Shown: positions 29,225 through 37,755, counted from the stretch's first letter. The stretch: DNA of 40,790 bases from Candidatus Omnitrophota bacterium (GCA_903820505.1 CAIJHQ010000047.1:1-40790); one strand, 5' to 3'. Program-made: numbers and translations. The notes: generated by a model not told the origin, from the letters alone.

Positions 29225-29530
29225 GTGCTGAAATTCCTTACTGCGGTCAACCGTTACGGTTCCTGGATCCTGATGGTTCTGGTGTTTCTTTTTATTTTCA
29301 CGGGACTAGCCATGACAAAAAATTTCATGGACCCTCGGCTGTCCAAGCTTCTTCATCAAAATGTCCTGCCGGTCCCTTTTTACTTCCTGCTCCTCGTCCA
29401 TGTGTTCTTCCCGCTCCGCGCCAAATTCTCCCAGTGGACACTTTCTAAAAACGAGGAGACCGCCACGGCCTGTGCTTATGCCGTCTGTGGAACTCTTTTG
29501 GCGCTCTTTCTCTGGCTGCACTTCCGATGA
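29225..29530 (+). CDS. small three-helix membrane protein with conserved-looking histidines
   Basis: A 101-aa protein, not recognised with certainty. Three hydrophobic helices (about 13-30, 49-63, 80-99) with His44 at the start of helix 2, His59 inside it and His99 at the end of helix 3. The pattern recalls small b-type cytochrome-like membrane proteins (for example DUF4405), but haem binding is inference. The GTG start at 29225 has AGGAGG eight bases upstream. Its stop overlaps the radical SAM start by 4 bp (ATGA), so the two are translationally coupled, which supports a function together. Confidence 0.7.
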   Translation: MLKFLTAVNRYGSWILMVLVFLFIFTGLAMTKNFMDPRLSKLLHQNVLPVPFYFLLLVHVFFPLRAKFSQWTLSKNEETATACAYAVCGTLLALFLWLHFR

Positions 29531-30663
29531 CACACTCCGCTACCGTGGTAAAAAGATCCCTTTCTATCCTGCTCCTCGCTTTTCTGGTCGGAACAGCAGT
29601 TCTTTTCATCTATCGCCGCGAGCAAGCGCTGAATGCGGAATCCCGGAACGTGACAACCGGTCACGAGGCCAGCTATTACGAACCGCTGTCCGATCAAATG
29701 GTGCAATGCTCCCTGTGCCCGAACCAGTGCGTGCTTTCCGCCGGTCAATGGGGCGCCTGCAAAGCCCGTAAAAATATCCGCGGGAAACTTTATTCGATGG
29801 TTTACGGCCGCATCGCGACCTCACATGTGGACCCGATCGAGAAAAAACCTTTTTTCCATGTCCTCCCGGGCAGTGCGGCGTTCTCCATCGCCACCACTGG
29901 ATGCAACCTGCGGTGCCTGTTCTGCCAGAATTGGGAGATCTCGCAATGCTTTCCCGAAGATGTCCAATCCCAATCGGCCACTCCCGAACAAGTTGTCGCG
30001 GCGGCGCTGCAAAGCGGTTCCCAGTCCATCGCGTTCACTTACAATGAGCCCGTCATCAACTTTGAATTCATGCTGGATACCGCGAAACTTGCCAAAAGCC
30101 GAGGCCTCAAGACGGTGGTGATCAGCAATGGCTATATCCTTGAAGAACCTCTTAAAGAACTTCTTAAATACATCGATGCCTACAAAGTGGACCTCAAAGC
30201 GTTCGACGAACGGTTCTATAAAAAGTTCACGAGCGGTCATCTGGAACCCGTGCTTCACACGCTGAAGGTCATCAAACAGAGCGGCGTGTGGCTTGAGATC
30301 GTCGTTCTTCTCGTAACGGGCGAGAACGACAGTCCCGAAAAGGTCCGGGCCATGGCTCGGTGGATCAAAGAGAACCTTGGCGACAGCGTGCCGCTTCACT
30401 TCAGCCGTTTTCATCCCCAATATAAACTTCAGAACCTGCCGCCCACACCCCCCGAAGTCGTCATCCGGGCCCGGGAGATCGCCCTCGAAGAGGGACTGAA
30501 GTATGTTTATACCGGAAACATCGACAACCCCGAAGGCGAAGCCACTTATTGCCCCCGATCCGGCGAAAAAGCGATCGTCCGGCAGGGTTATCTTGTGATC
30601 GCTAACAATCTCAACGACGGAGTCTGCCACGATGGAGAAAAGATCCCCGGCATTTGGAAGTAA
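29527..30663 (+). CDS. membrane-anchored AmmeMemoRadiSam radical SAM enzyme
   Basis: A 378-aa radical SAM protein of the AmmeMemoRadiSam type. The 4Fe-4S motif is CNLRCLFC (Cys126, Cys130, Cys133). A preceding cysteine set CSLCPNQC plus GAC (Cys61, 64, 68, 78) is characteristic of this family. NEPVINFE and YKVDLKAF are further landmarks of the pyruvate-formate-lyase-activase-like barrel. Unlike usual members, about 45 residues are added at the N-terminus with a hydrophobic helix (about 11-28), which predicts membrane anchoring. Charges flank it on both sides, so the side of the membrane is not certain; the lipoprotein partner encoded next suggests outside. It overlaps both neighbours (4 bp and 32 bp). 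Confidence 0.9.
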   Translation: MTHSATVVKRSLSILLLAFLVGTAVLFIYRREQALNAESRNVTTGHEASYYEPLSDQMVQCSLCPNQCVLSAGQWGACKARKNIRGKLYSMVYGRIATSHVDPIEKKPFFHVLPGSAAFSIATTGCNLRCLFCQNWEISQCFPEDVQSQSATPEQVVAAALQSGSQSIAFTYNEPVINFEFMLDTAKLAKSRGLKTVVISNGYILEEPLKELLKYIDAYKVDLKAFDERFYKKFTSGHLEPVLHTLKVIKQSGVWLEIVVLLVTGENDSPEKVRAMARWIKENLGDSVPLHFSRFHPQYKLQNLPPTPPEVVIRAREIALEEGLKYVYTGNIDNPEGEATYCPRSGEKAIVRQGYLVIANNLNDGVCHDGEKIPGIWK

Positions 30664-32218
30664 AAGACCTTACGGCCCTTCACGCATTTGTCTGACCGCC
30701 CTTCTGGCACTGACGCTCTGGAATTTTTCCGCGTGCGGCGCAAACAACGTCCCCTCTGGCGCGGTCCGCAAAGCCGCTGTCGCGGGCAGTTTTTATCCCG
30801 CATCGAAAGCCGAACTCGAGCGGTCCGTGGATGAGATGTTGGAGCGGGCAACCCCTCCCGAGATCAAGGCCCCGATCCGCGCGATCATGGCGCCTCACGC
30901 GGGTTATGTCTATTCCGGTCCCGTAGCCGCCTACGCTTACAAAACGATCGCCGGCCGGGATATCCGCACCGTTATCCTCCTGTGCAACAGCCATCAGAAT
31001 TACTTTGACGGGATCGCCCTTTACGGGTCCGGCAGCTTTGAAACCCCGCTGGGACTTGTCCCCGTGGACGAAGCCCTCGCGCAAAAGCTCCTCGCCGCGA
31101 GTCCAAAGATCGTCAACCGCCCGGACGCCCACGCGTCCGACCACGTCCTCGAGGTCCAGCTCCCTTTTTTGCAGCGGTCCTTGAAGGATTTCAAGATCGT
31201 TCCGATCCTTTTCGGGAATGACGATCCCGCGCTTTCCCAGGTCCTGGCGGATGCCTTGAAAAACATCGTCGATGACAAAACCCTCGTCGTAGCGAGCACG
31301 GACATGTCCCACTATCCGCCGTACGCCGATGCTTCCGCCGCCGATCACGAAACCCTCCGGGCAATCATGACCGGCCGGGCGGATACGCTCGATGCGACAC
31401 TGGGGCAACTCGCGTCAAAAAAAGTCCCGAACGCGGAGACGTTCCTCTGCGGGGTAAGCGGTGTGCGGACCGTGCTGCTCCTGACCCAGGCGCTCGGGCC
31501 TACGACTCCCGTACTTTTGAACTACGCGAATTCCGGGGACTCCCCCGCCGGTGAGAAAAACCGGGTGGTCGGCTACGGAGCGGTCGCTTTCGTCGACGCT
31601 TCCGGCAAACTTTCCCAGGCGCCGCCTCCCGTTACCCGTCCTTCTCAAAATGCCGCGGAAGAAAAGGTCGTGAGTCCCCAAGAAGAAGCGGAACTTCTGA
31701 GGCTCGCCCGCGTGACGGTCGAAAGCTACGTGCGGGATGGAAGGGTTCCGCCTTACGACCCGGTGTCGCCCGGCCTGCGGCAGAAATTGGGCGCGTTCGT
31801 CACGCTGAAAGAACACGGCCAACTCCGGGGATGCATCGGCCGATTCGAATCTACGGCCCCCCTTTTCACCGTGATCCAGCAAATGGCCGTTGCCGCGGCA
31901 ACTGAAGATTTCCGTTTCCGGCCGGTCGCTCCGCAAGAATTGAATAAGTTGGAATACGAAATATCCGTTTTAAGTCCTCTGCGGAAAGTCCGGAACGCGG
32001 ACGAGATCGAGCTCGGAAAACACGGCGTGCAGGTCTCGAAAGGTTTCAGTCATGGTGTTTTCCTGCCCCAGGTCGCGACCGAAACGGGCTGGAGCCGGGA
32101 ACAATTCCTGGGCGAGCTTTGTTCTCAGAAGGCGGGATTACCGGCGGATTGCTGGAAAGACCCGGACGTCGATCTATACGTCTTTACGGCCCAGGTCTTT
32201 TCGGAAAAAAAGGAATAA
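30632..32218 (+). CDS. Memo-AMMECR1 fusion lipoprotein (AmmeMemoRadiSam)
   Basis: A 528-aa fusion. Residues 1-35 form a lipoprotein signal: several Lys/Arg, a hydrophobic core and the lipobox FSAC (Cys35). Residues about 45-322 are a Memo domain (extradiol-dioxygenase-like fold) with the metal-site candidates His89 (APHAGY), His121 (NSHQ), His227 (TDMSHY) and Cys273 (FLCGV) all present. Residues about 350-522 are AMMECR1 with its hallmark LRGCIG (398-403). A Pro/Gln-rich linker joins them. Memo, AMMECR1 and the radical SAM enzyme are a known conserved trio of unknown reaction, proposed to act in the cytoplasm; here the fusion is predicted to be exported and lipidated. It overlaps the radical SAM gene by 32 bp and the convergent downstream gene by 45 bp. 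Confidence 0.92.
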   Translation: MEKRSPAFGSKRPYGPSRICLTALLALTLWNFSACGANNVPSGAVRKAAVAGSFYPASKAELERSVDEMLERATPPEIKAPIRAIMAPHAGYVYSGPVAAYAYKTIAGRDIRTVILLCNSHQNYFDGIALYGSGSFETPLGLVPVDEALAQKLLAASPKIVNRPDAHASDHVLEVQLPFLQRSLKDFKIVPILFGNDDPALSQVLADALKNIVDDKTLVVASTDMSHYPPYADASAADHETLRAIMTGRADTLDATLGQLASKKVPNAETFLCGVSGVRTVLLLTQALGPTTPVLLNYANSGDSPAGEKNRVVGYGAVAFVDASGKLSQAPPPVTRPSQNAAEEKVVSPQEEAELLRLARVTVESYVRDGRVPPYDPVSPGLRQKLGAFVTLKEHGQLRGCIGRFESTAPLFTVIQQMAVAAATEDFRFRPVAPQELNKLEYEISVLSPLRKVRNADEIELGKHGVQVSKGFSHGVFLPQVATETGWSREQFLGELCSQKAGLPADCWKDPDVDLYVFTAQVFSEKKE

Positions 32219-34429
32219 GGCCATGAGAATATTAAGAGCGCCCAAAAGGATGAGCGTTCGCACGGCCCCCCAGACGGGGATCAAGAATCCAGCGGTCATG
32301 AGCGTGCCCCAGGAAGCGCCCAGCAAGTCCGCAGCGTAGACGCTCCCCAAACGGTTCCCTTTTCCCTCGGAAAAATAGTAGGTGTTCGCAAAGGGAAATG
32401 CTGCCCCGGAAAAAATCCCTCCGAGGACCGCGATGGCCCCAAAGATCATTTGATGCCAGTCCTGCAGAAAAACTCCTTTATCAAAAGCAAGCCGGGAGCA
32501 CTGCATCAACAAAAAGAAGAAGCCGGCACCAAGGATGTGGATCCACGCCAAAGCGAAACGTCCCGACCCTTTATTCGCGCGAAGCGCCATCCACGTCCCC
32601 ATACCGATCCCGGCCATGAACGCCGCCAAAAGCACGGCAAGCCGGTAGTAAAGGTTCCCGAAAGCCACCTGAAAAAGATAGATCACGATGATCTCGAACG
32701 CCATCAGAGAGAACCCGGCCGTTCCCATGCTGTAAAACGCCAGCCGTCTTCTTTTCCGCTGCGGGTCTTTCGAGATAGACAGCGGGACTGCCACACAGAG
32801 CAGAAATCCGACAAGCAGGACCGGGAACGGAACCTGGGCCATGGAAAAAAACGCCCGTGCGGCCCCGGGATGGAACTGGCTGAGCCAGCGCAGGAAAGCG
32901 AAATAGTAGCTCCGCGGCCGCGCGTCCGTATTCTTCACCCTCCAGATCAGATTTTCAAAAAGAGCGCTGACCTGCTCGACCCGGTCGTTCGTAAGACGAT
33001 AGCGGATATTGGCTTCGGTCAGGAATGCCGGGGTAATATGCCGGGCGCGCATCCTCCGGATCATCTTTTCGGGGGTCGGATCCTCCAGGGTTTCCGTCAT
33101 CGCCAGGTAATAGATCGTGTCCTCGGGCAGGACCTTCACGGCATGAAAAACATCCTTGAGCGTCGCATACACCGACCCTCCGAGGCGCTGAAGTTCGGGG
33201 GTCACATGATCCGGTGCGAACCCGAGCCGCATCGCAAAAAGCCCTCCCGGTCTCAGATGGGCGGCGATCGTCCTGAAGAAATCCCTCGTATAATTGCGGT
33301 TGATGAGGATGGTCGTAGGATCCGGAAGATTTGCTATGATCACGTCAAATTTTCCGCCGTAGATCCGGAAAAACGCCCGCGGATCCGCCGTCCAAACCTT
33401 GACCCGTGGGTCCTGTAAGGCTTTCTGAAGGTCCCGAGGCAGAAATCTCAGCGCCTCCCCCGAAAATGCCGGATCCAGTTCCACCTCGTGAACGGCCGAG
33501 GGCCCATGTTTAAGGACTTCCAACAAAGGTCCGTTGAATCCCGTCCCCAATAGCAGAACATCCTTCGGAGCGGGATGCGCGAGCATCGGAAAGTGCACCA
33601 AGTATTCGCTCGCCTGTGTCTCCCGTTCCGCGCCCAGCAACACGCCATTCTGGTAGAAGTTATACTGGGCCCCGCGCTGTGTGACCGCGACATTCCCATG
33701 AATGGAATTGGCAAAGAATTTGAGTTTCTCGGAAGGAAAACGGAATTGAGCGGTCCAAAACTCCAAGGACCCCAAGCACAAAAGGACCACCCCCACAACG
33801 AGAGCGCACGACGCGAGCCAGATCCCCGGATATTTACGTTTTTGATGCGCCAGGAACAGAACAGCCGCTCCGAGGTTCATCCAGATCACCAGGGTCACCA
33901 CCGCGAAGACCGGCAAACGCACCAAAAGAAAACTGAACAAGACCCCGCCGATGACAAATCCCAAGGTTTCGATCAGATAGGCGCGCCCCACCTCTTTTCC
34001 GGGACGGGACATTTCTACGCCATCGTTCCACGCGCGCGCCGCGAATGAAAACTGGAGCCCCAATACGATGCAGAAGGGTGCCAGGGCCAAAAAACTGTGT
34101 GACAGGGCGGGAACAAGATCGGCGACGGCGCCCGGTGTTTGGCCAAGAAGCACGCGGCTGGCACGGACCGCCAGAACCTCCAGAGGCAGGAACAAGGCCA
34201 CGAGCCCCTGACAGATCCCGGCACGATCAAAGAACACGACATTGCCGGCGGGTACTTTACCGCCCCAGAAGCTCCCGACCCCGCTCCAGAAGAGCCAGGC
34301 AAAAAGGAACCATCCGATGAATAATTCGTTTCCGTAGAAGCTCATCGCGAACTCCCGGATCAACAGCACTTGGGAAATGAGCGAGGAGATCCCGAGGACA
34401 AAAAAAGACGCGCCGAGGACTTTTCTCAT
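32174..34429 (-). CDS. spermidine-synthase-like protein with membrane domains
   Basis: A 751-aa protein: about seven N-terminal transmembrane helices, a central aminopropyltransferase-like methyltransferase-fold domain (about 235-480) and about six C-terminal helices. The nucleotide-binding loop LLLGTGFNGPLLEVL (about 290) is followed by the acidic EVELDP, and the catalytic-loop equivalent is NLPDPTT (about 364). Classical spermidine synthases are soluble; membrane-embedded relatives have unknown substrates. It is the last gene of the minus-strand group after purF-like and mscS. Its 3' end overlaps the Memo-AMMECR1 gene by 45 bp on the opposite strand, so both transcripts share an antisense end. 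Confidence 0.85.
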   Translation of the reverse strand: MRKVLGASFFVLGISSLISQVLLIREFAMSFYGNELFIGWFLFAWLFWSGVGSFWGGKVPAGNVVFFDRAGICQGLVALFLPLEVLAVRASRVLLGQTPGAVADLVPALSHSFLALAPFCIVLGLQFSFAARAWNDGVEMSRPGKEVGRAYLIETLGFVIGGVLFSFLLVRLPVFAVVTLVIWMNLGAAVLFLAHQKRKYPGIWLASCALVVGVVLLCLGSLEFWTAQFRFPSEKLKFFANSIHGNVAVTQRGAQYNFYQNGVLLGAERETQASEYLVHFPMLAHPAPKDVLLLGTGFNGPLLEVLKHGPSAVHEVELDPAFSGEALRFLPRDLQKALQDPRVKVWTADPRAFFRIYGGKFDVIIANLPDPTTILINRNYTRDFFRTIAAHLRPGGLFAMRLGFAPDHVTPELQRLGGSVYATLKDVFHAVKVLPEDTIYYLAMTETLEDPTPEKMIRRMRARHITPAFLTEANIRYRLTNDRVEQVSALFENLIWRVKNTDARPRSYYFAFLRWLSQFHPGAARAFFSMAQVPFPVLLVGFLLCVAVPLSISKDPQRKRRRLAFYSMGTAGFSLMAFEIIVIYLFQVAFGNLYYRLAVLLAAFMAGIGMGTWMALRANKGSGRFALAWIHILGAGFFFLLMQCSRLAFDKGVFLQDWHQMIFGAIAVLGGIFSGAAFPFANTYYFSEGKGNRLGSVYAADLLGASWGTLMTAGFLIPVWGAVRTLILLGALNILMALFLFFRKDLGRKDV

Positions 34430-34484
34430 GACCTGAAATCTCCGAAACCCGCGTCATCGGAAAAAGCGAGTTCGCCTCCCCGCA

Positions 34485-35321
34485 TCACTTCACCGGAACG
34501 GTTCCGGAAATGACCCGGATCTCCCTCTGCGGGAACGGCATGGTGATCTTGGCAGCCTGGAACGCTTTATGGATCGCCAGGTTGATGGCGGAAAGCGTTT
34601 GGAAATATTTTGTCGTCGGGATCCAATAACGGCAGCCGATGCAGATCGCGGAATCCCCGAATTCCTGAAGACCGACATGAGGCTTGGGCGTCCGCGCGAC
34701 CTCGGGGAACCCTTCAAGGACCTTTTCAACGGCCCGGACCGCCTTTTCCGGGTCATCCCCGTAACTGATCCCGACCTTGTTCTCTACCATCTTGTACTTG
34801 AAGGAATTGTGGATGATCTCGCCCACGATATGCTTGTTCGGGATCGTGATCTTCACGCCGTCCTCGTCCGTCAAGATGGTACATGACAGCGTCACTTCCT
34901 GTACCACGCCAGACTGCCCCGTCACCACGATGGTGTCCCCCACGACGAAAGGATGCCCCAGGATAATGGAAAGTCCGGCCCCGTAGTTCGACAACGGCCC
35001 TTGTAACGCCATACTGGCCCCGAAGGCCGCGGCGCCGATCGCCGCGACGAAGGGCGCGATCGTGATCCCGAATTTGCCGAGCGCGATGAGGACCGCGAAG
35101 CCCAACACCATCATTTTTGCGCAGCTGGCAAGGAATTTCGAAAGGGTAATGTCGAGTTTCTTCTTTTCGCAAAGCGCGAACATGAATTTGTAAGCCCACC
35201 GACCGACAAAATGCCCGATGACAAGAACGACAAGGGCGCCGATGACCTGAAAACTGTAATTGGTGAGGAATTCGATCGCGGTGTTGATGAATTTCTGTAA
35301 CGCTGTGATCTCTTTTTCCAT
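34485..35321 (-). CDS. mscS: small-conductance mechanosensitive channel, MscS family
   Basis: A 278-aa channel that opens on membrane tension to release solutes. Three N-terminal helices (TM1 about 23-45, TM2 about 63-85, TM3 about 92-122) are followed by the cytoplasmic beta domain (FVVGDTIVV, GVVQEVTLSCTIL, ITIPNKHIV) and a mixed C-terminal cage. The glycine/alanine-rich pore helix AAIGAAAFGASMALQGPLSNYGAG is typical in composition. The start at 35321 has AGGAG five bases upstream; an ATG at 35336 is less well placed. Confidence 0.95.
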   Translation of the reverse strand: MEKEITALQKFINTAIEFLTNYSFQVIGALVVLVIGHFVGRWAYKFMFALCEKKKLDITLSKFLASCAKMMVLGFAVLIALGKFGITIAPFVAAIGAAAFGASMALQGPLSNYGAGLSIILGHPFVVGDTIVVTGQSGVVQEVTLSCTILTDEDGVKITIPNKHIVGEIIHNSFKYKMVENKVGISYGDDPEKAVRAVEKVLEGFPEVARTPKPHVGLQEFGDSAICIGCRYWIPTTKYFQTLSAINLAIHKAFQAAKITMPFPQREIRVISGTVPVK

Positions 35322-35391
35322 AAAATCTCCTATCATGATCTTTTGACCTCGTTATTTCTGCGGCCCCATCAAAAGGACGGCCCGAGATCCG

Positions 35392-36840
35392 TCACTTGCA
35401 AGAGGAGCAGCTCGCCTCTTTTTGTTTTTTACAGATCGTCGGACATTCCCCCGTCCAACAGTACAAACAAAGCTTCTCCCGCGGGAGCCCGACGGCTTCC
35501 ACCATGTCCTCGACGGTCTGGTAACGGAGCGTTGTCACGCCAAGGTCATGTGCGATCCAGTCCACCATTTTCCCGTGCTTCACCGAACCGCTGTCCACGT
35601 ACTCGGAAACGTCGTCGAGATCGCGGCCCTCGATGTTGCGGATCGCCTTGCGCGCGGCTAGCTCATGGATCGACCGCGTGGAAAGACAGAACTTGCACGG
35701 GAACATCAGGGGCGGGCACGCCGGCCGGACGTGGACCTCCTTGGCGCCGGCATCCCAGAGTTTATTGATCGTGAAATTCTTGAGCTGCGTCCCTCGGACG
35801 ATCGAATCGTCGCAGACCACGATCCTATTCCCGTCGATGATCTCGCGGATCGGGATCAGCTTCATTTTCGCGATGAGGTCGCGTTTTTCCTGGGTCGGCG
35901 GCGTGTAGCTCCGTCCGTAGCCGGGAGTATACTTCACGAGCGGCCGCCGGAAAGGCTTGCGGCTTTCCATCGAATACCCGATCGCGTGGCTCGTTCCCGA
36001 ATCCGGAACGCCCGCCACGACGTCCGCTTCAATATCCTTATCCCGCCTTGCCAGCGCGGCGCCGCACCGTTCACGGGCGCCTTCCGTGTTGATCCCCTCG
36101 TAATCCGATGCCGGGAACCCGGTATAGATCCAGAGGAACGTGCAGATCTGCATCTCGCCGTTCCCCTGCCTTTTCGTGGAAAGACCCTCCTCGGTCACAA
36201 GAACGATCTCGCCGGGAGCCAGATATTTCAAAACCTTAAGGTCGGCATTCGGAAAAGCCGAGGTCTCGGAGGCGATCGCGTAGGTGTCGGCGTGCCGGCC
36301 GATCACAAGCGGTGTATACCCCCAGCGGTCGCGTGCGGCATAGATCCCGTCCTTGTTCAGGATGAGAAGCGAGCAGGAACCTTCGATCATATCGAACATC
36401 CGCTCGATCCCGTCGATCAAATTGTCCCCTAGCGTAATGAGTTTGGCGATCAGCTCGGTCGTATTGACCAGCCCTTTTGCGCTCATTTCGGCGAACGAAT
36501 GCCCTTCGGAAAGAAGCTGCTCGACGAGCTCCGGCGCGTTATCGATCAGGCCCATGGTCACGATGCAGAAGGGACCGAACTTGGAATTGAGGTAGATCGG
36601 CTGCTCGTTGGAATCGCTGATCACTCCGATCCCTTTGTTGCCCTTCAGGTTTTGCAGATCGTCGAAGAACTTGGATTTGAACTGGCTTTGCGCGATCCCG
36701 TGGATCTGACGCGAGAATCTGTCCCCGTCCATCACGGCAAGCCCGCCGAACTCCGTCCCGAGATGGGAATGATAATCCGTTCCGTAGAAAAGCGCCTCGA
36801 TGCAATGGTTCTCTGAAACGACCCCGTAAACGCCGCTCAT
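35392..36840 (-). CDS. purF-like: PurF-like amidophosphoribosyltransferase with degenerate glutaminase site
   Basis: A 482-aa protein with the PurF layout: N-terminal Ntn-glutaminase fold (1-225) and C-terminal phosphoribosyltransferase (about 255-450). The PRPP loop VVCDDSIVRGT (341-351) is intact, and cysteines 233, 382, 458 and 461 match the Fe-S ligand pattern of Bacillus-type PurF. The nucleophile Cys that must follow the initiator Met is Ser2 (MSGVYGV). The Arg of GHVRYST, the NGN of HNGNL and the Asp of SDTE are also replaced, so it should not hydrolyse glutamine. It may use free ammonia, act with another glutaminase, or be a regulatory paralogue. The C-terminus adds a Cys-rich tail (CSSC). 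It lies between M48 and mscS genes, away from other pur genes. Confidence 0.9.
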   Translation of the reverse strand: MSGVYGVVSENHCIEALFYGTDYHSHLGTEFGGLAVMDGDRFSRQIHGIAQSQFKSKFFDDLQNLKGNKGIGVISDSNEQPIYLNSKFGPFCIVTMGLIDNAPELVEQLLSEGHSFAEMSAKGLVNTTELIAKLITLGDNLIDGIERMFDMIEGSCSLLILNKDGIYAARDRWGYTPLVIGRHADTYAIASETSAFPNADLKVLKYLAPGEIVLVTEEGLSTKRQGNGEMQICTFLWIYTGFPASDYEGINTEGARERCGAALARRDKDIEADVVAGVPDSGTSHAIGYSMESRKPFRRPLVKYTPGYGRSYTPPTQEKRDLIAKMKLIPIREIIDGNRIVVCDDSIVRGTQLKNFTINKLWDAGAKEVHVRPACPPLMFPCKFCLSTRSIHELAARKAIRNIEGRDLDDVSEYVDSGSVKHGKMVDWIAHDLGVTTLRYQTVEDMVEAVGLPREKLCLYCWTGECPTICKKQKEASCSSCK

Positions 36841-36897
36841 GACTTCCCCCTTTTGTTACTCATGAAGTACATTTGTCCGGAAAATCCGCCCCTAAGA

Positions 36898-37689
36898 TCA
36901 CGCCTTGTAATATTTCTCCGCTTCCGGCAGTTCCTTTTGAATATCCTCTATCCTCCGCTGAGTGGCCGGATGGGTGGACAGGATCTCCGGAGGTTTCACC
37001 CCGCCAAGATTATTCATGCGCTCCCAAAAAGCCACCGCTGTTTTGGGATCATACCCGGCGCGCGCCATCAGGATAAGCCCGATCCTGTCGGCCTCGCTTT
37101 CATGGGAACGGCTGTAAGGCAAGAGCACCCCGTATTGCGAACCAGCGCCATAGACCTGCATAAGAATATTTCTGGCTTGCTCGGGCTTGGACTTCATCAG
37201 CTGGGAAATTCCCATCCCTCCGGCCTGGACGATAAGCTCCTGGCTCATCCGCTCGCCGCCGTGGTTCGCGATCGCGTGCGCCACTTCATGGCTCATGACC
37301 GTGGCCAATCCGTTCGCGTCCCGGGTCACCGGAAGGATCCCGGTGTACACCACGATCTTTCCGCCGGGCATACAGAACGCATTAACGGTTTTGTCGTCCT
37401 GGATCAAATTAAATTCCCATTTGTAGTTTTTGAGGTCTTTCTCCATACCGCTGTCTCTCATGAAGGACTCCGCGGAAGCCGCTATCCTTTTTCCGGCCTC
37501 AACGACCCCGGCCGTTCTGGCAGGGTCCGTCACAACCGTTGACTTGGCAAGAACATCCTTATAACTCTGATCGCTTAGCGAGAGAAGTTCCCCCTGCGGG
37601 ATAAAAGAAATCTGCCGCCGGCCGGTAACGGGAACGGTGGAACAGCCGATAAAGAGAAGGATCGCAATGAGGATGAATGGTCTTTTCAC
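36898..37689 (-). CDS. M48 family zinc metallopeptidase, lipoprotein
   Basis: A 263-aa periplasmic protease of the LoiP/BepA group. A lipoprotein signal with lipobox FIGC (Cys16) is followed by the M48 domain: zinc motif HEVAH (134-138) and the third ligand in SHESEADRIG. Relatives act in outer-membrane protein quality control. The start is the GTG at 37689 with GGAGG about nine bases upstream; an in-frame ATG at 37788 would put 33 extra residues ahead of the signal peptide. It is divergent from the LssY_C lipoprotein gene and 57 bp upstream of the purF-like gene. Confidence 0.92.
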   Translation of the reverse strand: MKRPFILIAILLFIGCSTVPVTGRRQISFIPQGELLSLSDQSYKDVLAKSTVVTDPARTAGVVEAGKRIAASAESFMRDSGMEKDLKNYKWEFNLIQDDKTVNAFCMPGGKIVVYTGILPVTRDANGLATVMSHEVAHAIANHGGERMSQELIVQAGGMGISQLMKSKPEQARNILMQVYGAGSQYGVLLPYSRSHESEADRIGLILMARAGYDPKTAVAFWERMNNLGGVKPPEILSTHPATQRRIEDIQKELPEAEKYYKA

Positions 37690-37725
37690 GGGAACAGCCT
37701 CCGAACTGGTTAAGAGGAAAGTGGT

Positions 37726-37755
37726 TTGAATACTCCCACGATCTTGCGCTATTAT
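37726..37755 (+). promoter_or_regulatory. promoter of the LssY_C lipoprotein gene
   Basis: TTGAAT (37726-37731), an 18-bp spacer and TATTAT (37750-37755), close to sigma70 consensus, with a predicted start near 37762. Confidence 0.5.
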
